A DNA stretch of 64,000 nt from Prevotella aurantiaca JCM 15754. GTDB lineage: Bacteria; Bacteroidota; Bacteroidia; Bacteroidales; Bacteroidaceae. Position 1 is the first letter of the stretch, and the number at the start of each line of letters is the position of its first letter. Both the position numbers and the translations under genes were made by a program. The DNA is taken from assembly GCF_000614025.1 (NCBI RefSeq), contig NZ_BAKF01000003.1, positions 62,001 through 126,000 of the forward strand. The letters run 5' to 3'. Positions 37,515-45,633 of this stretch are shown here, one piece after another. The notes under the pieces were generated by a model. It was not told the DNA's origin. It saw only the letters and a program-made list of their open reading frames with translations, and did no database searches.

Positions 37515-38147
37515 TTATTTTGTTGTAGCCTTCTTTTCAAATTCTACTCGCACGTTTTTATAGCCCATAGCATTAAGCATTTTCTCGAAATGTTTGCGCG
37601 CATTGTTTTCTGTTGTGGCTATGTTCTCTTTCGTGAAACAGCGTTTCAACATTTTCTGATAGGCTCTGTTATAAAGTTTTTCTCTATCTTCAGCAGACCA
37701 GTTTCCACTTTCAAAGAACGATTGCGTGCGTGCCTCGTCAATGAAGTTGCGGTCTAAAAGTTCTATATTGGGTAGCGTTGCCACAACAACAGAATCATTT
37801 TCTACACGTAGCCATCTGGGTTTCGCCTTATGTAGGTCTATTCCCAACCGAAGAGTTCCATAGTAAATGCGGACTAATTCATTATCAGAAAAGAAGCGTT
37901 CTCGCACTGTATCAACAATTTCTTCGTCGTTAATGGCAAGAAATTCCCATTGTCCAATGCTTTGGATAGACTGTATTTGTTGTGGTGTAATGTCTATATG
38001 TTGGTCTACATTCACAGAAATGGAAGTGGAATTATTAAGCCATTTCACAAGCCAAATGCCACCACCGATGAGCAATGCAATTCCAAATACTTGCAACCAA
38101 AAGGCTCTGGTAGTATTACGAACGAACTTTTGTATGCTGTTACTCAT
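37515..38147 (-). CDS. DUF4230 protein, membrane anchored
   Basis: A 210-residue protein with one N-terminal membrane helix (about 16-37) and a DUF4230 domain: QSIGQWEFLAINDEEIVDTVRER, GTLRLGIDLHKA, VATLPNIELLDRNFIDEARTQSFFESG. The start overlaps the stop of the upstream DUF4230 gene by 4 nt, so the two are coupled. Function of the family is unknown. The catalytic look of the charged residues is not enough to propose a reaction. Confidence 0.85.
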   Translation of the reverse strand: MSNSIQKFVRNTTRAFWLQVFGIALLIGGGIWLVKWLNNSTSISVNVDQHIDITPQQIQSIQSIGQWEFLAINDEEIVDTVRERFFSDNELVRIYYGTLRLGIDLHKAKPRWLRVENDSVVVATLPNIELLDRNFIDEARTQSFFESGNWSAEDREKLYNRAYQKMLKRCFTKENIATTENNARKHFEKMLNAMGYKNVRVEFEKKATTK

Positions 38148-38827
38148 TTCTTTCTATCAGTTTGAAGGGTTGAACTTTCGATAAATCGTGTAATATCTGA
38201 CAGTGTAAACTCTTTGCGGAAGCTAATGGTTATATCGTTTTCGTTATATCCAAGCATCTTTAACATCGGAATAAGCTGCCTTGCTGCACTCTCTTGAGCA
38301 TGCTCAATAATGCCCATCTGACCTATAGAACTAACAATTTGTTGCCTTCCCTGTTGCTCGTAACTTGTTAGTTCGGCATCAGAAAAGTTACTTCGAGTGA
38401 ATGCAACATATTGTTTCATTTCTTTATGATTTACCTTTGTACTGGTTATTACTATACGTGGGTCGGGCAATATAATAGTTATTTTGCCATTACCGTCTTT
38501 CTTTACGTTCTTGTTGCTAAAGTCTGAAAAATCAATATAGGCCTTTACAACGGCATCAAGTGGTATGGCTACACGACGATCGCCAAGAGGAAGGTTCACT
38601 GAAAACTTCTTGTTGAGGAATGTTCCTTCTGCTTTTACCTTGTCGCTATGTGTGATTATCTTGTGAATATGATACTCAGAAGTGTACAATCGAGAACTTT
38701 TCTGCACTCGTTCTACCAACATTGGAATTGTGTCTATTGACTTGTTGGTTGATGATTTCCCCTCTTGCTTATTACAAGATATAAGTAAGAGCAATGCGAA
38801 GATAAAATATGCGAAACTACCTTTCAT
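38144..38827 (-). CDS. DUF4230 lipoprotein
   Basis: A 227-residue lipoprotein (lipobox LLLISC, Cys18) with a DUF4230 domain: LYTSEYHIHKIITHSDK, RRVAIPLDAVVKAYIDFSDF, ITIILPDPRIVITSTKVNH. Same family as the next gene but attached to a membrane by lipid instead of a helix, which suggests partner subunits in different leaflets or membranes. A -7 box lies at 38847-38854. Function is unknown. Confidence 0.85.
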   Translation of the reverse strand: MKGSFAYFIFALLLLISCNKQEGKSSTNKSIDTIPMLVERVQKSSRLYTSEYHIHKIITHSDKVKAEGTFLNKKFSVNLPLGDRRVAIPLDAVVKAYIDFSDFSNKNVKKDGNGKITIILPDPRIVITSTKVNHKEMKQYVAFTRSNFSDAELTSYEQQGRQQIVSSIGQMGIIEHAQESAARQLIPMLKMLGYNENDITISFRKEFTLSDITRFIESSTLQTDRKK

Positions 38828-38846
38828 TACTATTAGTTTAGTATTG

Positions 38847-38854
38847 CAAAGGTA
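38847..38854 (-). promoter_or_regulatory. -7 box of the DUF4230 pair
   Basis: TACCTTTG on the minus strand, 19 nt before the ATG at 38827. Confidence 0.65.
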
Positions 38855-38981
38855 CTACATTTTTCTTTTATAGGCAAATTAAACTGTTTGTTTGCTATGT
38901 AAATGCTGTATTTACGAAAGATGCGGTGTTAAATGGCGTTAAAAAGTACTATGTTGTATCGGTTTATGATTAAATTATCAT

Positions 38982-38989
38982 TATCTTTG
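38982..38989 (+). promoter_or_regulatory. -7 box of the membrane protein/winged-helix pair
   Basis: TATCTTTG, 24 nt before the ATG at 39014; it lies inside the longer open frame from 38933 and so rules out that start. Confidence 0.65.
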
Positions 38990-39013
38990 TTTCATTACAT
39001 AAATTCTATTAGT

Positions 39014-39667
39014 ATGGATAATATTACCAAAGAAACAATGAAAGTAATGAAAGAAAACAGCAACGAAACTACTGATGAAAAGCAAATGGAGGTAGCTGAA
39101 AGTATTGCAACTATTAAAGAGGCAATTGAAAACTCCGATGGTATCAATTCGAAATTACCACGATTCATTGCTGTTTGGTCTGTTCTGACACTCGTTCTTT
39201 ATGCTATGAGCTACTTTGTTGGCCCTTGGATATCTTACTTGTATGGCATTACTCCTTTAATTGCTTGGTGTACGTTCGGCTTTACATACATAATAAAGAA
39301 GAAGCGACTTGCTACTTATAGTGTCGTTGAATGTAGAATACTTTCTGCATGGACTTGGATGGTTTTCATTACAGCTTGTTTAACATTGTTTTCTAAGTTC
39401 GAAAGTAATTTCATACCATTTTGTTTCTCATTCTTAGGCATTGTATTGTCAGGTTTGTGTTTATGTTTACCTCAACGTTCCAATAATGTAAGCGTAGGAG
39501 GATACATCATTTTTACATACTATGCAATTGATACGCTTATGCAGAATATCTTTGAGTTTGATACAAGAGAAAAAATTCTTTTTCCTTTATTCCTACTAAT
39601 TGTGATTCTTGATGCCTTGGTTACTAACACCGATGTTTCTTTTAGAAAGAGAGAAAGAAAAGTATGA
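39014..39667 (+). CDS. Membrane protein paired with a winged-helix regulator
   Basis: A 217-residue protein with an acidic, probably helical N-terminal part (about 1-45) followed by five or six membrane helices (about 52-70, 76-92, 110-128, 133-150, 160-178, 185-202). No transporter or enzyme motif is seen. Its last codons overlap the start of the winged-helix gene by 4 nt (ATGA). In Bacteroidetes such pairs often form a simple membrane-sensor and regulator unit; here that is inference from coupling only. Confidence 0.78.
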   Translation: MDNITKETMKVMKENSNETTDEKQMEVAESIATIKEAIENSDGINSKLPRFIAVWSVLTLVLYAMSYFVGPWISYLYGITPLIAWCTFGFTYIIKKKRLATYSVVECRILSAWTWMVFITACLTLFSKFESNFIPFCFSFLGIVLSGLCLCLPQRSNNVSVGGYIIFTYYAIDTLMQNIFEFDTREKILFPLFLLIVILDALVTNTDVSFRKRERKV

Positions 39668-39945
39668 GGAAGCCATTAGACCCATTTTTTCAGAACAAGT
39701 TGAGCCTTTCTGTAATGTCAATCTTAATGACAAACAGGGAGGTGGCGTTTCTTTATCTGTGTGAACAAACTGGTGCAACCGATGAAGAAATGAACGAGCA
39801 GTTAGAACTTTTGGAACAAAAAGGTTATATTACTACTATGCGTGCGCTCTTTGGCAAGTGTCCACGGAAGTCCTGTACGATAGAACCAAAGGGCGAACAA
39901 GTTTTTTTAGATTACTTAGAAGCATTGGAAGAACAACTTAAATAA
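39664..39945 (+). CDS. Winged-helix transcriptional regulator, short form
   Basis: A 93-residue one-domain DNA-binding protein: LDPFFQNKLSLSVMSILM (helix 1), a helix-turn-helix with GATDEEMNEQLELLEQKGYI, and a wing with KSCTIEPKGEQVFLDYLEALEEQL, similar to stand-alone MarR/PadR-like winged helices (PF13601 type). It starts within the stop region of the membrane protein gene, so its level is tied to it. Targets unknown; self-regulation of the pair is a fair guess. Confidence 0.83.
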   Translation: MRKPLDPFFQNKLSLSVMSILMTNREVAFLYLCEQTGATDEEMNEQLELLEQKGYITTMRALFGKCPRKSCTIEPKGEQVFLDYLEALEEQLK

Positions 39946-39960
39946 GAAATATAAAGCCAT

Positions 39961-39996
39961 AAAAAAGGCATCTTCAGAAATGAAGATGCCTTTTTT
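39961..39996. terminator. Perfect 16-bp bidirectional terminator
   Basis: AAAAAAGGCATCTTCA (39961-39976) and its exact inverse (39981-39996) with a GAAA loop. It serves the winged-helix gene on the plus strand and the two tRNA genes on the minus strand. Confidence 0.92.
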
Positions 39997-39997
39997 G

Positions 39998-40079
39998 TGG
40001 GTAGTGATGGATTCGAACCACCGAAGCTAGAAGCAGCAGATTTACAGTCTGCCCCATTTGGCCACTCTGGAAACTACCC
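39998..40079 (-). tRNA. tRNA-Tyr (anticodon GTA)
   Basis: An 82-nt class II tRNA on the minus strand with acceptor stem GGGTAGT/ACTACCC, anticodon loop around GTA, a long variable arm and the T arm TTCGAATCC. It lies 5 nt after tRNA-Val. Confidence 0.95.
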
Positions 40080-40084
40080 TCTAG

Positions 40085-40159
40085 TGGGCGTTGACGGATT
40101 CGAACCGCCGACCCTCTGCTTGTAAGGCAGATGCTCTAAACCAACTGAGCTAAACGCCC
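40085..40159 (-). tRNA. tRNA-Val (anticodon TAC)
   Basis: A 75-nt tRNA on the minus strand: acceptor GGGCGTT/AACGCCC, D arm GCTC/GAGC, anticodon stem TCTGC/GCAGA with loop CTTACAA (anticodon TAC), T arm TTCGAAT. It is upstream of tRNA-Tyr in the same unit. Confidence 0.95.
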
Positions 40160-40291
40160 TTACTTTTTGTAAGCGGGTGCAAAAATAGCGATATTATTTT
40201 GAACCTACAAGTTTTTATCAAACTTTTTCTTTATTTTTTTGGGAGTGTTTTCTGTCTTATACGACCGCTTGAAAGTGGATTATTCATTGGT

Positions 40292-40894
40292 TTATAGCAA
40301 GTTCTCTATACTCGAAATGGGTAAAACGAGTTCTTCTAAATCTATCATAGCATTGATAAGAGATATGGATTGAAACGAATTTAGGTCGGTAACAAGCACT
40401 TCACGCTCTATTATTTTACCAGCATTGAGTAGTTGTTTGCGTCGCGTTCCATTAAGTAAGGGTGTAGAAGGTGTTATCCATAGCTCACCATCGAATAGTG
40501 CTATATTCGTATAAGAGGTGTCAGTAAGATGATTTTGTTGTACAATGACAATCTCTTCTGAGGGTTTTACTTGGCCCTTCAATAAGTTTAAAGCGCTTCT
40601 ATCAATATTTTTATAAGCGTATTCTATATCGTTGTTTATCAGTATCTTAAGTTTTTCAATCTTTCTTATACTATAAGGCGTACAAGAAAGGTCGTATATG
40701 TTTTCTTTGTCGTAGGTAAAACGCAACTTTGCTCGGTCGTTTTGGGTTGCGGCAAGGGCTGAAAGATCGTCTACAGAAACTATATTTTCTGTATTCCAAA
40801 AGCGTTTCCGCGTGGATTTTATCCGTTCTAAGTGGTAGTCAAGGTTGATAATCCTCCCTTGTTCTACACACATTGTTTCAATAAATAGGCACAT
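40292..40894 (-). CDS. pabC: Class IV aminotransferase, PabC-like (aminodeoxychorismate lyase)
   Basis: A 200-residue fold-type IV PLP protein, short for the family (usually 250 or more) but typical of the Bacteroidetes form. Seen: FIETMCVEQGRIINLDYHLERI at the start, the PLP-lysine region near AYKNIDRSALNLL, TSYTNIALFDGELWITPSTPLLNGTRRKQLL. It probably releases pyruvate from aminodeoxychorismate to give 4-aminobenzoate for folate. Its start lies within the 3' end of pabB (17-nt overlap), which supports the assignment. Confidence 0.85.
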   Translation of the reverse strand: MCLFIETMCVEQGRIINLDYHLERIKSTRKRFWNTENIVSVDDLSALAATQNDRAKLRFTYDKENIYDLSCTPYSIRKIEKLKILINNDIEYAYKNIDRSALNLLKGQVKPSEEIVIVQQNHLTDTSYTNIALFDGELWITPSTPLLNGTRRKQLLNAGKIIEREVLVTDLNSFQSISLINAMIDLEELVLPISSIENLL

Positions 40895-41864
40895 ATACCT
40901 TTTCTAATATTTCGTTATATTCGTCGTCATCGTTACTTTGTGCTGTAATACCTCCACCAGCTTTGTAGAAAAGTTGTTTTCCATCGGTGTCAATAAAACG
41001 AATCATTACTGCACTATCGAGGTTTCCATTTGCCCAATGTCCCATAACGCCCGTATAAAAACCACGTTCATAAGTCTCAGCTTCAGCAATAATACGGGTT
41101 GTTATAGACTTTGGTGCACCTGTTATTGAACCTGCTGGAAGTAGACTGAATACCAAATCACCAACATTTGTATGGTAATGAGGAAGGATTTGTCCAACTA
41201 TTTCTGAGCTAGTCTGTAGTATTTGTCCTTTATTAGTTGTTAGTTTGTCGATATAACGATACCTCTCTACTGATACTTGATTGGCTACAATACTTAGATC
41301 GTTACGTATTAAGTCTACAATTGTAGCATGTTCGGCAGCTTCTTTTGCATTGTTCATTAATATTTCTGCAGCGTTTGGTGTATTGGCAGCTATGGTTCCT
41401 TTCATAGGAAATGAACGAATAGTTTGTCCTTCTATACGAACGAATATCTCAGGAGAGAAGCAAACAAAGTTGTTTTTAACCCAACAGCGGTACTTAGCAG
41501 TCGAGCGGAGAAAAATTTCTCGCATTGAAAGGTTGGTATGAATGGGTATTTGGCAAGTTAAATTGGTCAAATAGCTGTTGCCATTATGTTGATTGGTCTT
41601 TACGTGTTCAATGCTACGCTGATATTCCGCACGGTCTGGTGCATCAAATATCCATTCTACTGGCGTGTTATTACTTGCTGTTTTGTCAGTTGGAATATTA
41701 TTTATTGCGGGAAAGGCATAAAGCATTTCCGAAGCGTCTATATGCTCAAGCTCTTCTATATAAGCTTTTTTCTGATTGTAACTGATAATAAAAACAAATG
41801 ATTTATTTGCTTTTGCAAGTTCGTTCATGCGTTGTTGTGCTTCCCGTTGATTGTAGATATTCAT
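40878..41864 (-). CDS. pabB: Aminodeoxychorismate synthase component I
   Basis: A 328-residue chorismate-binding enzyme making aminodeoxychorismate for 4-aminobenzoate and folate. The C-terminal catalytic domain is clear: YLTNLTCQIPI, FPMKGTI, VDLIRNDLSIVA, AGSITGAPKSITTRIIAEAE, RGFYTGVMGHW and a final AGGGITAQSND. It lacks most of the N-terminal domain of longer PabB proteins. The frame opens upstream at 41963, but a -7 box lies inside that extension, so the ATG at 41864 is used. No PabA glutaminase is nearby. Confidence 0.9.
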   Translation of the reverse strand: MNIYNQREAQQRMNELAKANKSFVFIISYNQKKAYIEELEHIDASEMLYAFPAINNIPTDKTASNNTPVEWIFDAPDRAEYQRSIEHVKTNQHNGNSYLTNLTCQIPIHTNLSMREIFLRSTAKYRCWVKNNFVCFSPEIFVRIEGQTIRSFPMKGTIAANTPNAAEILMNNAKEAAEHATIVDLIRNDLSIVANQVSVERYRYIDKLTTNKGQILQTSSEIVGQILPHYHTNVGDLVFSLLPAGSITGAPKSITTRIIAEAETYERGFYTGVMGHWANGNLDSAVMIRFIDTDGKQLFYKAGGGITAQSNDDDEYNEILEKVYVPIY

Positions 41865-41911
41865 CTTTTTGCAGTATCGTTCGTATTTTAAACCAGTAAA
41901 TATTGATAATG

Positions 41912-41919
41912 CAAAAATA
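41912..41919 (-). promoter_or_regulatory. -7 box of pabB/pabC
   Basis: TATTTTTG on the minus strand, 47 nt before the ATG at 41864. Confidence 0.5.
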
Positions 41920-42409
41920 CATTTTTTTAATGAGACAACCAATCTTTCATAACTCTTTTCCAATGTTTATTGCTTTTCTCACATGATTTAATGTGTTATA
42001 GTAGATAGGTTTTGGTTTGTAAAGAAAAAACCAGTTAATAATCAATACCCAATTGTTTGGTTTTGCAAAAGCGCCTGTTTTGCGATGCAAAATAGGCACT
42101 TTCAGCGTGCAAAACAGGCGCTTTTACATTGCAAAACAATAGGTTTTGCAATATGTTGATAATAAGACGGTTAGTATATATATGTTCTACTGAGAAATCT
42201 TAACGAAATCATGACAAAATTATAATGTAAAAAATAACAAAGTGGACTTGTATTATTATCAATTAAATAAAAGAGTAATGTTTTAATAGAATAGTCTTTT
42301 AGTATTTCTCTTTTGTTTATTCTTTAATTGAAGGAAGCAATTTTAAAGAACTGTCTATAAAAGTTTATAGCTATTATCGAAAATATTTTATTATACGAAA
42401 GAAAAGTAT
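41920..42409. other. Divergent intergenic region with repeat copy 4
   Basis: About 490 nt without a credible gene; the 22-nt-unit repeat fills 42017-42200. Confidence 0.6.
42017..42200 (+). repeat. 22-nt-unit palindromic repeat, full copy (copy 4)
   Basis: TTGTAAAGAAAA (42017-42028); inverted unit (42062-42083); loop GAT; direct units 42087-42108, 42109-42130 and 42131-42152; TTGATAAT (42155-42162); TACTGA (42188-42193) at offset 126 from the inverted unit, the same offset as in the 57-kb copy. It lies between divergent genes, unlike the other copies. Confidence 0.88.
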
Positions 42410-42417
42410 TAAATTTG
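42410..42417 (+). promoter_or_regulatory. -7 box of the zinc-ribbon membrane proteins
   Basis: TAAATTTG, 13 nt before the ATG at 42431. Confidence 0.5.
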
Positions 42418-42430
42418 CAGAAAAATAAAG

Positions 42431-43216
42431 ATGCTCTATCAAGTAACTTGCAAAAAGTGCGGAGGGAAGTTTCGTATTTCAGTTGATAACATACTGCGAA
42501 CAACTTCTGTTTGCCCACATTGTGGGCAAAAATTAACTATTTTGATACCTAAAGAACAAATTACGGTACCAACAATACAAGCTCCAGATTCTCAAAATAC
42601 TGGTGTTCAAAGTGTAAATGAACCTCTTTCACATGAAAATGAGAAAAATATTCCGACATCAAAAAGTCGTAAGAAAAGCAGAAAGTTAGTATCAATAATA
42701 TTTTTTCTTCTTGCAATAGTACTTCTTATAGGAGGTGCTTTTACGTTTAATTGGTATCAGCAGCAACAAAAGGAACTTGAAAGAATAGCACGTAAACATC
42801 ATCGTGATTCAGTGATGAAGGTGAAGGAAATGCTTAAAGTAAAAGCGATTGAAGCCGAAAAACAAGAGAAGCTACGGGCTTCAGCTTGCTCTTTCTTACG
42901 GTCGTTCTATCTAAATGCTGTACTATCTCGAGTAGACGTAAGACAATATGAGTCTTATCTGACTGAAGGTTGTAAGCGAATACTTTATGGAGACGATGAA
43001 AATGCTTCTGATTTAGATAAAGAATCAGCTTGGTGGGGAATGTTTGGTACACTCTCAGGATTAGAGAATGCAGATGAATTGGCTCGTAATTTAAGAATTT
43101 CATATTATGAAGACGATTGGTATAAGGTAAGATTATCGCAAAATGGAGAGACAGAACAGCGACTTGTTAAACTAAAACAAGTTGATAACAAGTTCTTAAT
43201 AGAGAATGTAAGATAA
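42431..43216 (+). CDS. Zinc-ribbon membrane protein
   Basis: A 261-residue protein with an N-terminal four-cysteine ribbon (Cys7/Cys10 and Cys28/Cys31, CKKC...CPHC, MJ0042/zinc-ribbon-like), a charged linker, one membrane helix (about 84-107), a Lys/Glu-rich coiled-coil segment (about 112-152), and a C-terminal domain (about 155-261) facing the other side of the membrane. No enzyme motif is seen. The ribbon would be cytoplasmic. The next gene repeats the ribbon and single-helix design. Function unknown. Confidence 0.8.
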   Translation: MLYQVTCKKCGGKFRISVDNILRTTSVCPHCGQKLTILIPKEQITVPTIQAPDSQNTGVQSVNEPLSHENEKNIPTSKSRKKSRKLVSIIFFLLAIVLLIGGAFTFNWYQQQQKELERIARKHHRDSVMKVKEMLKVKAIEAEKQEKLRASACSFLRSFYLNAVLSRVDVRQYESYLTEGCKRILYGDDENASDLDKESAWWGMFGTLSGLENADELARNLRISYYEDDWYKVRLSQNGETEQRLVKLKQVDNKFLIENVR

Positions 43217-43220
43217 GGTT

Positions 43221-43511
43221 ATGGCACTACGATACTTCCAAGTCAGCTGTAAGAACTGCATGCGACAGTTTAGTATTAAAGCGGAAGAAGGCGCTACAGT
43301 GAAGTGTAATTGTCCATTCTGTAGTGTAGAATCTACAATTGCAGTACCAATGCTTACGGCTGAAAAGCAAAGAGAAAAGGAAAAAGAGACACGAAAACAA
43401 TTTATCAGCGAAATTGGTAAGAAGGCTATCATAAGTTTCCTTATATTTGCAACCATCTTGATTATAGCATCAACTTTATTATACGTCGTTTTTACGGCAA
43501 TGTCTAACTAA
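43221..43511 (+). CDS. Small zinc-ribbon protein with one membrane helix
   Basis: A 96-residue protein: ribbon cysteines Cys10/Cys13 and Cys31/Cys34 (CKNC...CPFC, extra Cys29), a Lys/Glu-rich link, and a C-terminal membrane helix (about 70-92). It starts 4 nt after its larger relative, so they are one unit; pyruvate kinase follows 18 nt later. It looks like a shortened paralogue of the gene before it. Confidence 0.8.
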   Translation: MALRYFQVSCKNCMRQFSIKAEEGATVKCNCPFCSVESTIAVPMLTAEKQREKEKETRKQFISEIGKKAIISFLIFATILIIASTLLYVVFTAMSN

Positions 43512-43529
43512 ACAAAAATAACACGAAAT

Positions 43530-44981
43530 ATGAAGCAAACGAAGATTGTATGTTCGATCAGTGATTTTAGATGTGATGTTGATTTTCTACGCAAACTATT
43601 TTTCTCAGGTATGAATGTTGTGCGTATAAATACTGCACATGCACCAGAAGAGGGGATAAGAAAGATAGTAAAAAATACGCGCGCAGTTTCACCTCATATT
43701 GCTTTGCTTATTGATACAAAAGGTCCTGAAATTCGTACAACATCTGTTGGTGAGCCGATAAAGTATAAAATGGGCGATATAGTCAAGGTTTTTGGACGCC
43801 CTGATGTAGAATCTACCCACGACATAGTGAACCTTTCTTACAAGAATATAGCAAGCGATGTGAAAGAAGGTGACCATTTGTTATTCGACGATGGTGCGAT
43901 TGATATGGAAATTATCGAAAGTGCTGGTCCTATGCTTGTGGCAAAAGTAACGAACGATGGGGAGTTAGGCTCACGAAAAAGTGTGAACGTACCAGGTGCT
44001 CATATAGATTTGCCTGCATTAACAGAAAAAGATATTACGAATATAAAGTTGGCGATTGATTTAGATGTAGATTTTATTGCCCATTCATTTGTACGTTCTG
44101 CAGCAGATGTTAAGGTCGTTCAAGATCTTTTGGATGAGCATAACTCTGATATAAAGATTATTTCAAAAATAGAAAACCAAGAAGGAGTAGACAATATTGA
44201 CGAGATTATTGATGCTTCATATGGTATTATGATTGCGCGTGGAGATTTGGGAATTGAGGTTCCAATAGAACAAATACCAGGTATTCAGCGTAATATCATT
44301 AGAAAGTGTATAGCAAAACGAAAGCCAGTAATTGTTGCTACGCAGATGTTACACACAATGATTAACAACCCTCGTCCAACTCGTGCTGAGGTAACCGATA
44401 TTGCAAATGCTATTTATAGCTACACTGACGCATTGATGTTGAGTGGTGAAACTGCTAGTGGAAAGTATCCGATTGAAGCTTGTCGTACGATGGCTACTAT
44501 TGCAGAACGTGCTGAAAAAGATGCACATCGCGAAGGATTTTTAGATATTCCACTCAACGATGATATGGGACAGCGCGAGTTTTTGGCAAAGAGTGCTATT
44601 GAAGCAACCGAACATCTTGGTGTAAAAGGAATTATAACTGATAGTGATACTGGAAAAACAGCACGCAATTTGGCTGCTTTCCGAGGCCCTAATCCAGTAT
44701 TAGCAATTTGCTATCATGAAAAGTTACAACGTTGGTTGAATCTTAGTTATGGTTTAATTCCTGTTGCTTATCAGCAGGAAAAGAAAGCTAAACATGAGGT
44801 TTTTAAGGCTGCTTTACGAATGTTACGCCAACGTGGCTATATTTCTTTAGACGATAAGATAGCCTATATTTCAGGGGAAATGGGTAAAGGTGGTGTTACC
44901 ACTTTCCTAGAAATCAACACTGTAAGTGCAGTATTTGAAGAGTCTTATAACTCACATCTGAGTGATAGAAAGAAACTATAA
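43530..44981 (+). CDS. pyk: Pyruvate kinase
   Basis: A 483-residue glycolytic enzyme converting phosphoenolpyruvate and ADP to pyruvate and ATP. Motifs seen: VVRINTAH, LIDTKGPEIRT, KIENQEGVDNIDEII (catalytic lysine and metal-binding Glu), MIARGDLGIEVP, ATQMLHTMINNPRPTRAEVTDIANA. The C-terminal allosteric domain is complete. It begins MKQTKIVCSI and lies 18 nt after the small zinc-ribbon gene, so it may share that transcript. Confidence 0.96.
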   Translation: MKQTKIVCSISDFRCDVDFLRKLFFSGMNVVRINTAHAPEEGIRKIVKNTRAVSPHIALLIDTKGPEIRTTSVGEPIKYKMGDIVKVFGRPDVESTHDIVNLSYKNIASDVKEGDHLLFDDGAIDMEIIESAGPMLVAKVTNDGELGSRKSVNVPGAHIDLPALTEKDITNIKLAIDLDVDFIAHSFVRSAADVKVVQDLLDEHNSDIKIISKIENQEGVDNIDEIIDASYGIMIARGDLGIEVPIEQIPGIQRNIIRKCIAKRKPVIVATQMLHTMINNPRPTRAEVTDIANAIYSYTDALMLSGETASGKYPIEACRTMATIAERAEKDAHREGFLDIPLNDDMGQREFLAKSAIEATEHLGVKGIITDSDTGKTARNLAAFRGPNPVLAICYHEKLQRWLNLSYGLIPVAYQQEKKAKHEVFKAALRMLRQRGYISLDDKIAYISGEMGKGGVTTFLEINTVSAVFEESYNSHLSDRKKL

Positions 44982-45077
44982 AGTAAAAGTAGAGTGTAAT
45001 TAGCTTATATTTTTTTCTTTGGTTAAAAGGCAAATAAAGAAAATGAAACTAAGATAACATAAGGTTCAAACAAAAAT

Positions 45078-45110
45078 AAAAGAGACTTTCCATTATGGAA
45101 AGTCTCTTTT
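45078..45110. terminator. Bidirectional terminator between pyk and rpiB
   Basis: AAAAGAGACTTTCC and GGAAAGTCTCTTTT pair perfectly over 14 bp with a 5-nt loop, between convergent genes. Confidence 0.9.
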
Positions 45111-45132
45111 ATTTTATATACTGGCGATGTAT

Positions 45133-45576
45133 TTATTTTGCAATGTCAATCTTCTGTACACGACGTTCGTGGCGTCCACCTTCAAAAGTAGCTTTAAAGA
45201 ATGCATCCATAATCTTTCCTGCAGTTCTGTTATCAACAAAACGACCAGGTAAAACGAGTGCATTAGCATCGTTATGTTGACGGATAAGTTCTGCAACATC
45301 TTTGTTCCAAGCTAAACCAGCTCTTACCCCTTGGTGCTTATTGAGTGTGATTGCCATACCTTCACCACTACCACAAATAGCAATAGCAGGATAAACTTCT
45401 CCATTACAAAGAGCTTCTGCAAGTGGGTGCGCATAGTCTGGGTAATCGCAACTTAAATCGCTGTTGCAGCCAAAGTCCTTATAAGGGAGTTTATTTTCTT
45501 CGAGATACTGAATGACAAATTTCTTTAAAGGAAGGCCAGCGTGATCGCAGGCAATACCTACTGTTTTAATTTCCAT
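45133..45576 (-). CDS. rpiB: Ribose 5-phosphate isomerase B
   Basis: A 147-residue RpiB/LacAB-type isomerase linking ribulose 5-phosphate and ribose 5-phosphate. Typical segments: VGIACDHAGLPLKKF, YKDFGCNSDLSCDYPDYAHPLAEAL, ICGSGEGMAITLNKHQGVRAGL, NDANALVLPGRF. The frame opens five codons earlier (45591), but MEIKTVGIACDHAG is the usual start. It lies 57 nt after tkt, joining two pentose-phosphate steps in one unit. Confidence 0.95.
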   Translation of the reverse strand: MEIKTVGIACDHAGLPLKKFVIQYLEENKLPYKDFGCNSDLSCDYPDYAHPLAEALCNGEVYPAIAICGSGEGMAITLNKHQGVRAGLAWNKDVAELIRQHNDANALVLPGRFVDNRTAGKIMDAFFKATFEGGRHERRVQKIDIAK

Positions 45577-45633
45577 AAGCGTTAAAGTCATTAAGAGCCC
45601 CGTAGGAGAGTATTCTGCGAGGCTCGGTTAGTA

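Noticed and set aside
38933-39013. 27-residue extension of the membrane protein gene
   Set aside because: The promoter box lies inside it, so it would not be transcribed.
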